DNA from: a virus
DNA length: 20,413 bases
Virus record (IMG/VR): IMGVR_UViG_3300033153_008372
Span: 1 to 20,413 of that record
Strand: one strand, 5' to 3'
Shown here: in pieces, positions 14,893 through 20,413 of the stretch
Layout: every line of letters starts with the position of its first letter
How positions within the stretch are numbered: the stretch's first letter is position 1
The notes under the pieces: generated by a model
What the model saw: only the letters and a program-made list of their open reading frames with translations
Told to the model about the DNA's origin: nothing
Databases searched by the model: none
Translations under genes and position numbers: made by a program

Positions 14893-15279
14893 TCATATTG
14901 TGATTATTCCGTGGTTATTCGTTTCAAATTTAAAATTACAATCACCTAATACTTTCACAATACAATTAGAAATATTTTTATATATTGTATAATCGTATTC
15001 TATATTATTAGATAATAATAAAAGACCACTACCATCAAAACATTTCCCTTGACTTATAAAGAAATAAGTATCGTGATCAACCTTACAAAACACTTCATTT
15101 GTTAAATTAAGTTCCCAATGTTTAAGATTATTATCAGGGTCTTTTAAATATTTTGGATATTCTTTATCATATTCTGGTTCTTTTATAAAACATCCCCATG
15201 TACCAATATCAAGATCTTTTGCTTTTATTAGAATTCTATTTTTTTCCAATATTTCTATTTTGTTTCCCATAATACCCAT
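14893..15279 (-). CDS. Hypothetical protein, possible paralogue of 16380-16667
   Basis: I do not recognise this protein of about 128 residues. It contains CFDGSGLLLLSNN and, near the C-terminus, NCIVKVLGDCNFKFET. A similar ordered pair, SFDGYGKELLE then CEVKVLKSKKISFTT, occurs in the protein at 16380-16667, so the two may be distant paralogues that flank the clamp gene. GGGGTGACAATT precedes ATG 15279. A GTG at 15288 would overlap the clamp stop by four bases and is an alternative. The predicted secondary structure is mixed, with no membrane segment or enzyme motif visible. Confidence 0.6.
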   Translation of the reverse strand: MGIMGNKIEILEKNRILIKAKDLDIGTWGCFIKEPEYDKEYPKYLKDPDNNLKHWELNLTNEVFCKVDHDTYFFISQGKCFDGSGLLLLSNNIEYDYTIYKNISNCIVKVLGDCNFKFETNNHGIITI

Positions 15280-15284
15280 AATTG

Positions 15285-16331
15285 TCACCCCACCAAATTT
15301 ATAAAATGTTTATAATTACCACCCTTTTCAATATAAATATTTTGATCATTCAACTGAAAAGTAACCTTCCCAAGAGAATTAATAATATCTTGGATAAACA
15401 CAGAAGAAACCTTGAACTTGATCTTTTCTCCTTTGTAATCAGTCGGGAGTTCAATTGTTGCAGATCCTTTGATACTGCTTCCAGACATTGTTACTTTCTT
15501 TTTACTTAAAACCATTTCAATTTCTTTATCAGCATCCTTGTCACCGTCAGTAAAGAAAGAAAGCATATCTAAATTTTCAGTATCTTCCCTTTTAATTGTA
15601 AATTTTGCTTTTCTTTTCCCTTTTACAATAATTCCAGAAAGATCAGGGAAGTTTTCAGTATTGTCTATGGAAGTTCTGCAAGCAATAACAGTATCCGCTT
15701 TTGAATCAGTAAAATAAATCCATGAAGGTGACACAAAGATTTTCTCAGGATTAAAACCGATAAGATGCTCAACAATTTCTTTACTGATAAAGAAAGTATT
15801 TTTTGTCTTAATAACTTTTGTCATCTCATAAAGACTTGCTCTGTATCCATCGGTTGAAGAGACTGTATGGGAATCGAATTTCATAGCATAACCGCCAAAT
15901 GAACTGGACATGTTAGTTGAAACTGAATTCTCACATAAAACCATAGCAAGAATAAAATCAGGAGGGAGTCTTTTCATTTTAAGAAGGGCACCATCAATAT
16001 CAATTGCTTCATGGAAAGTTCTCATTTCAGAAGCAATCATTGTGGGGAGAGTTACTGTGGTTTTACCACCTTTCAATGTAAGAAAATCATTTTCAAGGGC
16101 CATTTCAAATTCTTTGGTTCGGATTCCTTTTACTGCTTTTAAAAGATCATTAGCATCAACACCACAACTGTCAATGGGGCAATCAACAGAGGAACTAACC
16201 GCAATCTTATCATTGTAACTAATAAGATAACCATCATCAAAAACTATCTGCCCCATTGCTTCAGACACATCCTTCTTCGATACACCGGATAAGACAACAT
16301 TCATCGTATTTAGAAACTCATTTGTATTCAT
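15285..16331 (-). CDS. dnaN: Sliding clamp (DnaN/beta-like)
   Basis: The 348-residue protein is the size and pattern of a bacterial-type beta clamp, a ring that tethers the polymerase to DNA. Recognisable segments are LPPDFILAMVLC, HTVSSTDGYRASLYE near residue 155 (compare the 'ATDGHRLA' segment of DnaN) and NTENFPDLSGIIV near 226 (compare 'FPdy..viP'). The C-terminal region TIELPTDYKGEKIKFKVSSV (domain III) precedes IIYIEKGG-like strands. The fold assignment is by these landmarks, and sequence identity to host clamps seems low. GGA lies eight bases before the ATG. The clamp loader is encoded about 4 kb downstream in the same direction. Confidence 0.85.
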   Translation of the reverse strand: MNTNEFLNTMNVVLSGVSKKDVSEAMGQIVFDDGYLISYNDKIAVSSSVDCPIDSCGVDANDLLKAVKGIRTKEFEMALENDFLTLKGGKTTVTLPTMIASEMRTFHEAIDIDGALLKMKRLPPDFILAMVLCENSVSTNMSSSFGGYAMKFDSHTVSSTDGYRASLYEMTKVIKTKNTFFISKEIVEHLIGFNPEKIFVSPSWIYFTDSKADTVIACRTSIDNTENFPDLSGIIVKGKRKAKFTIKREDTENLDMLSFFTDGDKDADKEIEMVLSKKKVTMSGSSIKGSATIELPTDYKGEKIKFKVSSVFIQDIINSLGKVTFQLNDQNIYIEKGGNYKHFINLVG

Positions 16332-16379
16332 TTTATTTCCAATTTAACCTTTTGAATTTTGAAAGTTCACTATCATATA

Positions 16380-16667
16380 TCATCTAATATTTTTCCCTGC
16401 GATACCAGTAGTGAATGAAATCTTTTTACTTTTCAAAACTTTTACTTCGCATTCCAATAATTCTTTTCCATAACCGTCGAAACTGGTTTCATTAATTTGA
16501 TGTCCTTTTTCGTCAAGAACCTCATCTGTATTAAGGATAAATATATGGTTCAAAGGGAGTTTTAAAATTACAAACCCTGAAAATAACCCTTGTTGCACAA
16601 CTTTACACCAGCAATTATCTTCTACTTCTTTTAGTTTTATATTCCCCAGATTTTCTATTGTTATCAT
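16380..16667 (-). CDS. Hypothetical protein, possible paralogue of 14893-15279
   Basis: This 95-residue protein has no family that I recognise. The ordered segments SFDGYGKELLE and CEVKVLKSKKISFTT resemble those in the protein downstream of the clamp. The middle has hydrophobic strands (GFVILKLPLNHIFIL) but no convincing membrane helix. Its ATG overlaps the stop of the 59-residue ORF as ATGA. GGACGGTAAGA precedes it. Forty-eight A/T-rich bases separate its end from the clamp start on the upstream side. Confidence 0.65.
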   Translation of the reverse strand: MITIENLGNIKLKEVEDNCWCKVVQQGLFSGFVILKLPLNHIFILNTDEVLDEKGHQINETSFDGYGKELLECEVKVLKSKKISFTTGIAGKNIR

Positions 16668-16843
16668 TTCTTACCGTCCAATTCAGCATGAATTTTAATT
16701 ACTGTTTTATTTGGCCGCCTGAAATAAAACGAAGTTAACCTCATGAAATTTTTTCCATACCTCTTTCTTGCTTCATTCCAGAAATTCCGTTCTCGGTGAA
16801 GTTTTGCAAAATACATGAAATTACCGGCAGCATAGAATTTCAT
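16664..16843 (-). CDS. Small protein with MKFYAAGN start, possibly related to the N-terminal piece of phage DpdA-like proteins
   Basis: This 59-residue ORF has AGAGGTGG eight bases before the ATG and ends with an ATGA overlap with the next gene. It begins MKFYAAGNFMYF, has a central RYGKNFMRLTSFYF, and is Arg/Lys-rich. From memory, this start and the '..RL.SFyy' segment resemble short phage proteins that come before, or form the N-terminus of, DpdA-like transglycosylases. The DpdA-like protein here lacks that N-terminal piece. The link is an inference from pattern and position. The gene call itself is well supported by its start site and neighbours. Confidence 0.65.
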   Translation of the reverse strand: MKFYAAGNFMYFAKLHRERNFWNEARKRYGKNFMRLTSFYFRRPNKTVIKIHAELDGKK

Positions 16844-17004
16844 TGTAAACCACCTCTTTCATACAAGGCTTGTTTTAGTTCTTCAACCTCCATTTCCAAA
16901 TCTCTTATTGTTTCATTTTTATTTTGAAGTTTTGTTTCCAATTTTTCAATTGCTTTTTTATATTTGTCAAATACCCTTTCAATATCTTTAAATAATTTAG
17001 ACAT
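16840..17004 (-). CDS. Small coiled-coil protein
   Basis: The 54-residue ORF has a textbook site (TAGGAGG six bases before ATG). Its sequence is an almost continuous Lys/Glu helix (KKAIEKLETKLQNKNETIRD), probably a coiled coil. It ends with an ATGA-type overlap with the 59-residue ORF, in the DpdA region. No function can be read from the sequence. Confidence 0.65.
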   Translation of the reverse strand: MSKLFKDIERVFDKYKKAIEKLETKLQNKNETIRDLEMEVEELKQALYERGGLQ

Positions 17005-17012
17005 ATAACCTC

Positions 17013-17912
17013 CTAAAATAACATTTCCGTTTTTCTTTTACGTTTCCATGACCACGGATAAGGTTTCTGTGAATCACAAACTTCCTGATAATAGCAATAG
17101 TTTATGAAATCCCTATACCAATTATTGTTTATTATACCCTCCTCTAATTTCTTCTCAACTCTTGTTTTCTCCTTATTAATAAATACTTCGTTTTTCCTGA
17201 GCATATAACCAGATTTAACTTTTCTTAATTTAGATTTTCCAAGAGGGACATCACGTTCACCGATATAATCAAGAAATACATTTTGCTCAACTTTAGTTAA
17301 TCTTTCATAATGCAAAGCTTTTGCATCATTAGCTTTTTCAGATCTCTTTGACGTATGAAGTTTGATAGGTGGTTGATTATATTGAGGTTTGCCATTCTTT
17401 GTTTTTGGAAAGATAACAATCCCAAATCTTCCATATGCGGTCCAACTGGAAGAATCTATGGAAAACCACGGATAGCGACTCATTAAACGGATATCAGCCA
17501 TTCCAAATCCATGTACTTTTGAACGGGGAAAACCGTTATCATCAACAATCTGTTCCCACCATCTATCTAAAGTTTGTATTCGTAATTTATAAGAAGGAGC
17601 ATGTGCGATACCACCTAATGCAAAATAGTCATATTCTAAGCACCGTTCTAAAAGCTCTGGTGGATCTGTACGGGCATGAAATACAGGAAGGGGACGTAAA
17701 CCAGCTTCTTCCATTATAGCTTGATTTCTCCATGTTGCTTCATGATCACCAATAATATCCAAGTTACAGTATATTTTTATTTTGTCCTCATTCTCTATGA
17801 TATACTGCATGTATTCACCCAAATCAATATGATCTTTGAAAACCATGGCAGAAAAGGCACCAGAGTCTTGAAAGATAATACTCTTTTCATTTACTCTGAC
17901 TTTTTTTTTCAT
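17013..17912 (-). CDS. dpdA: DpdA-like transglycosylase (7-deazaguanine insertion into DNA)
   Basis: The 299-residue protein belongs to the tRNA-guanine transglycosylase superfamily in the phage DpdA form, which exchanges guanine in DNA for a 7-deazaguanine base. Residue D16 in QDSGAFS and D153 in FSIDSSSWTAYGRFG match the catalytic Asp pair expected of the fold. YCNLDIIGD, ALGGIAH and VHGFGMAD are also typical. The C-terminus has Cys residues (YCYYQEVC) of unknown role. The start at 17912 has GAGGAGG four bases upstream. The first 15 residues are shorter than the N-terminus that I recall in many relatives. folE and queC lie just upstream and would make the precursor. The substrate base is not shown by sequence. 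Confidence 0.8.
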   Translation of the reverse strand: MKKKVRVNEKSIIFQDSGAFSAMVFKDHIDLGEYMQYIIENEDKIKIYCNLDIIGDHEATWRNQAIMEEAGLRPLPVFHARTDPPELLERCLEYDYFALGGIAHAPSYKLRIQTLDRWWEQIVDDNGFPRSKVHGFGMADIRLMSRYPWFSIDSSSWTAYGRFGIVIFPKTKNGKPQYNQPPIKLHTSKRSEKANDAKALHYERLTKVEQNVFLDYIGERDVPLGKSKLRKVKSGYMLRKNEVFINKEKTRVEKKLEEGIINNNWYRDFINYCYYQEVCDSQKPYPWSWKRKRKTEMLF

Positions 17913-17934
17913 TAAACCTCCTCAAATATGTGAT

Positions 17935-18669
17935 TTACCCTTTGATGTTATGATGTTTGGCAATTGCCTTAATGGATTCTTGGCGCATAGGGGCGTATTT
18001 ATGGACGTTTTGAAGGGCATCGAGTATCAGAGCATCATTATCAAAAGTAAATCGCTTAAATACATCAAAATGGACTATATATTTGAACATAGCACAATAA
18101 TAATAAAAGCATTTTGGGCATTTCATACAATAAAGATCATGCTCATCTGGGCAGGAGGTTAATTCAAGTAGATGCTCAAATCCTAATTCACCGTATTTGT
18201 TAATATAATATTCAACAATCTTTTCTTTCTCTATTGGAATCGGTGATAACCAAGGAGAAGTGACATAATAATCATCAGAATGATTTATAACTGCTAACAC
18301 CTTTTCCATTTCCTTATTAAAAATATCAGTACAATCAGTATTGGTTGAATTTTTATGACCAAATAAATTAATGATTTTACCGAACTGTGAAGCGAACGTG
18401 ACTAAATAAATATTTCTACCATAAATAAATGCTTTTTCATCTTCAATGAATTTTCCAAGATTGAAAACATCTTTATATATCTCAATCTCAGGGATATGTT
18501 TTTTAACAATATGCATTTCTTTCATACATACTGGTACCCCATAATCAATGTATATGGGGATAATAGGACGTTCATCACCAAAATACACAGCAACTTCTTT
18601 TACTCTATCAAGTCCAACAACGCTATCAATACCTCCACTCACTAAACATATTATTTTCTCTTTGCTCAT
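17935..18669 (-). CDS. queC: 7-cyano-7-deazaguanine synthase (QueC)
   Basis: QueC converts 7-carboxy-7-deazaguanine to preQ0 with ATP and ammonia. The 244-residue protein has the PP-loop motif SGGIDS (11-16), IYIDYG near 39-44, the YGRNIYLVTFASQF segment (R85, N86), TDCTDIFNKEM, and the zinc-type cluster of four Cys (C173, C181, C184, C187: SCPDEHDLYCMKCPKC). These match QueC and set it apart from other PP-loop enzymes. Its ATG overlaps the stop of folE as ATGA. The pathway also needs QueD and QueE, which are not in this window and may lie nearby or be supplied by the host. Confidence 0.88.
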   Translation of the reverse strand: MSKEKIICLVSGGIDSVVGLDRVKEVAVYFGDERPIIPIYIDYGVPVCMKEMHIVKKHIPEIEIYKDVFNLGKFIEDEKAFIYGRNIYLVTFASQFGKIINLFGHKNSTNTDCTDIFNKEMEKVLAVINHSDDYYVTSPWLSPIPIEKEKIVEYYINKYGELGFEHLLELTSCPDEHDLYCMKCPKCFYYYCAMFKYIVHFDVFKRFTFDNDALILDALQNVHKYAPMRQESIKAIAKHHNIKG

Positions 18670-19256
18670 TTCATACCTCCAGAGATTTCAATAAGTTTAT
18701 AGAATTCATCTCGTATCTTTGAATTGTCTTTAAAAGAACCAGAAAGTTCAGAAACACAAAAACTCCCTTGTGTTTTAATACCACGACATCTCATACATCC
18801 ATGATAACCAATAACAACAATTCCATGCCCAGAACACTCAAGATATTCTGTAATGTAATTTGAAAGTTCCAGCACATAGTCTTCTTGAAGGATTGCTTGC
18901 TTGGCAGTAGCAATAGCTACCCTTGCAAGTTTAGATGCTCCTACAACCCTTAAATCAGGCTGATAGCCTATCACAATATCATATTCAACAGGAAGTAAAT
19001 GATGAGGACAAACAGAAAAGGCTTTAATACCGGGGGCAACAATAACACTATTGGATTTTGAAGGAAAAGTTTTTGTAAACTGTGTTTCAACAATTTTATT
19101 AATTTCAGTTTTTGGAAGGATCATTTCACGGTACATTCTGCTTATTCTTTCAGGAGTATCATGAAGATTCCCATCTTCTTTATAACAGTTGCCGAAAAGG
19201 GATCTAACAAGTGATTCACAAGCAATACCAATATCTGACTTTTTTAAATCATTCAT
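18666..19256 (-). CDS. folE: GTP cyclohydrolase I (FolE)
   Basis: FolE turns GTP into dihydroneopterin triphosphate, the first step of preQ0 synthesis. The 196-residue protein has DTPERISRMYREM (33-45), FSVCPHHLLPV (80-90; C83, H85, H86), VGASKLAR (105-112) and HGCMRCRGIK (152-161; C154). These include the Cys, His, Cys zinc ligands of the type I enzyme. GGAG lies five bases before the ATG. The gene follows a terminator-like hairpin and starts the folE-queC-dpdA run. The N-terminus is a little shorter than the E. coli enzyme. A role in folate synthesis alone is less likely in this context. Confidence 0.95.
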   Translation of the reverse strand: MNDLKKSDIGIACESLVRSLFGNCYKEDGNLHDTPERISRMYREMILPKTEINKIVETQFTKTFPSKSNSVIVAPGIKAFSVCPHHLLPVEYDIVIGYQPDLRVVGASKLARVAIATAKQAILQEDYVLELSNYITEYLECSGHGIVVIGYHGCMRCRGIKTQGSFCVSELSGSFKDNSKIRDEFYKLIEISGGMK

Positions 19257-19269
19257 AACAACTCCAAGT

Positions 19270-19303
19270 AAAAAGGGACCAGGATAAATCCAAGCCCCCT
19301 TTA
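19270..19303 (-). terminator. Intrinsic-terminator-like hairpin after the acidic protein gene
   Basis: On the minus strand AAAGGG (19298-19303) pairs with CCCTTT (19272-19277), around an inner GGA-TTTA-TCC, and is followed by T residues (19274-19270). The hairpin lies in the 66-base gap between the acidic SAP-repeat gene and folE. It probably separates two transcription units, though read-through to folE is possible. The gap has no other clear feature. Confidence 0.55.
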
Positions 19304-19322
19304 TTAATTCAAAACAAAATGT

Positions 19323-20413
19323 TTATTCAGCGTCAGAAATACTTTCCTCAACCACCCTGTAAACAGTTTTCATTTTGTTCTTGGCATTTGTTTTGATCTT
19401 AACCGTTAATCCTTTTTTCTTCAATTTTCTCAAATGACGAAGAACACGCGATTCAGTTGTATCACCGACAGCCATCAAATCTTTCATAGAAGATCCAGGA
19501 AACAGGAGATCATCCATTTTTCCGGAAGCTGCGTTCATTGCAGAACCGTATCTGGAAGTGGATTTCTCTTTCTTTTTGGATTTCTCTTTCTTTTTGGATT
19601 CCTCCTCTTCAAGATCCTCCTCTTCAAGATCCTCCTCCTCACTACCGAACATATCATTAGCAACTTCAAGAACACTTTCATCCTCTTTATCTTCAAGTGC
19701 TTTGATCAGGGATTCTTCAGTAGATTTCTTTGTTACTTTAATTTTAAACTTTTTTGCCAGTTTTTTCAACTGGCCCAATTCCAATTCTTCAAGTTCGATT
19801 CCTTCACCTTCTTCTTCACCAATATCTTCACCTTTTTCTTCTTCCTCCTCTTCAAGACCTTCTTGAAGTAATTCAAGAAGTGCTGCCGTATTCTTTTTTG
19901 TTTTCTTCTTCAACTTTTTATCAATTGTATAGTCTTCTTCCTCAGCATACTCAAGAAGTTCTTTATGGGAAAGTTCAGTGAGGTCAACTGCAACCGCTTC
20001 TTCCTCTTCTGCACTATTTTCTTCAAGAGCTTCAATAATATCTTTTTTCTTCATGCCTTTTGGATCAATCCCTTGTAACGCTGCCATTTCTTTCAATTTT
20101 TTTATAGTCAACTTTGTGAAATCAGGACCGGGATCTTCTTCCTCTTCGTCTTCTTCGTCTTCGTCTTCTTCCTCTTCTTCCTCTTCGTTTTCTTCGTCTT
20201 CGTCTTCGTCTTCGTTTTCTTCGTCTTCGTTTTCTTCGTCTTCGTTTTCTTCGTCTTCGTTTTCTTCGTCTTCGTCTTCGTCTTCTTCGTCTTCGTCTTC
20301 TTCGTCTTCTTCGTCTTCTTCGTCGTCTTCTTCTTCTTCTTCTTCTTCTTCTTCTTCTTTATCGCCCATATCAAAGAGTTCCAACAGAAGATCCTCAACT
20401 TTATCTTCGTCAT
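19323..20413 (-). CDS. Acidic protein with three SAP/HeH-like repeats and a winged-helix-like end (5' end cut by window edge)
   Basis: The frame is open past the high end of the window, so the start is not visible and the TTG at 20384 need not be used. In visible numbering from 20384, residues 9-85 are almost pure Asp/Glu. Three related modules follow at 87-121 (LTIKKLKEMAALQGIDPKG), 133-174 (LTELSHKELLEYAEEE) and 196-231 (LELGQLKKLAKKFKIKVTKK), each a small helix-extended-helix of SAP/HeH type. A repeated SKKKEK linker and a C-terminal winged-helix-like part (KDLMAVGDTTESRVLRHLRK) end the protein. I do not recognise the whole protein. Nucleic-acid binding is inferred from the modules. The acidic tract and one module resemble the SSB. 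Confidence 0.75.
   Translation of the reverse strand, partial: DEDKVEDLLLELFDMGDKEEEEEEEEEEDDEEDEEDEEDEDEEDEDEDEENEDEENEDEENEDEENEDEDEDEENEEEEEEEDEDEEDEEEEDPGPDFTKLTIKKLKEMAALQGIDPKGMKKKDIIEALEENSAEEEEAVAVDLTELSHKELLEYAEEEDYTIDKKLKKKTKKNTAALLELLQEGLEEEEEEKGEDIGEEEGEGIELEELELGQLKKLAKKFKIKVTKKSTEESLIKALEDKEDESVLEVANDMFGSEEEDLEEEDLEEEESKKKEKSKKKEKSTSRYGSAMNAASGKMDDLLFPGSSMKDLMAVGDTTESRVLRHLRKLKKKGLTVKIKTNAKNKMKTVYRVVEESISDAE
20130..20360 (-). repeat. Tandem Asp/Glu-coding repeat
   Basis: On the plus strand the region is built of tcttcg, tcgtct and ttcttc units (with gttttcttcgtcttc repeated several times), and it encodes the acidic tract of the protein at 19323-20413. Such tracts are prone to length change by slippage. 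A second, short direct repeat (ttcaagatcctcctc) lies at about 19606-19640 in the same gene. Confidence 0.8.

Noticed and set aside
16668-17012. Treating this stretch as non-coding
   Set aside because: Two short frames with strong Shine-Dalgarno sites and ATGA-type overlaps fill it.
20108-20413. Lys/Thr-repeat frame on the minus strand at the window end
   Set aside because: It is a frameshifted reading of the same acidic repeat. The Asp/Glu frame continues into recognisable SAP/HeH modules.

Overview
The window looks like part of the genome of a large, lytic tailed bacteriophage with a low-GC, lysine-rich coding style. The reasons are a dense replication and recombination module of phage-type proteins, a group I intron with an HNH endonuclease in the DNA polymerase gene (as in Bacillus phage SPO1), many small unrecognised ORFs, and no ribosomal, tRNA or metabolic housekeeping genes. 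Purine-rich Shine-Dalgarno sites (often GGAGG) precede most genes, which suggests a bacterial host, perhaps a low-GC Gram-positive, but the host cannot be fixed from the sequence.

All supported genes lie on the minus strand, so transcription runs from high to low coordinates. Many adjacent genes share ATGA, TGATG or TAATG junctions, which suggests long, translationally coupled operons. In transcription order: (1) 20413-19323, an acidic, SAP/HeH-repeat protein cut by the window edge, followed by a terminator-like hairpin; (2) 19256-17013, folE, queC and a dpdA-like transglycosylase, which point to 7-deazaguanine modification of phage DNA; (3) 17004-14893, small ORFs around a beta-clamp-like gene, two of which look like distant paralogues; (4) 14885-11622, a UDG-like/3'-5' exonuclease/family A DNA polymerase split by a 735-nt group I intron; (5) 11635-10099, a zinc-ribbon protein, a clamp-loader ATPase and a small ORF; (6) 10075-7852, a UvsY-like candidate recombination mediator, two small proteins and a gp32-like ssDNA-binding protein with an unusual C-terminus; (7) 7737-5979, two cysteine-rich small proteins, a RecA/UvsX recombinase and a DUF1653-like protein; (8) 5998-2948, a 5'-3' exonuclease, a PD-(D/E)XK nuclease and an ATP-dependent DNA ligase; (9) 2948-1, a Rad50/SbcC-Mre11/SbcD module in which the Rad50-like ATPase seems to be encoded as separate N- and C-terminal halves.

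Together these genes give most of a phage replisome: polymerase, clamp, clamp loader, SSB, primer-removing exonuclease and ligase. They also give a recombination set: RecA, UvsY-like, Mre11/Rad50 and a resolvase-like nuclease. Helicase, primase, QueD and QueE are not in the window. The most notable points are the intron whose splice sites can be set to the base from P1, P10, P3, P6 and P7 pairings, the split Rad50, the deazaguanine cluster with a small companion ORF, and the SAP/HeH-like module shared by the SSB and the acidic protein. Except at the short gaps noted in the feature list, I see little non-coding sequence.
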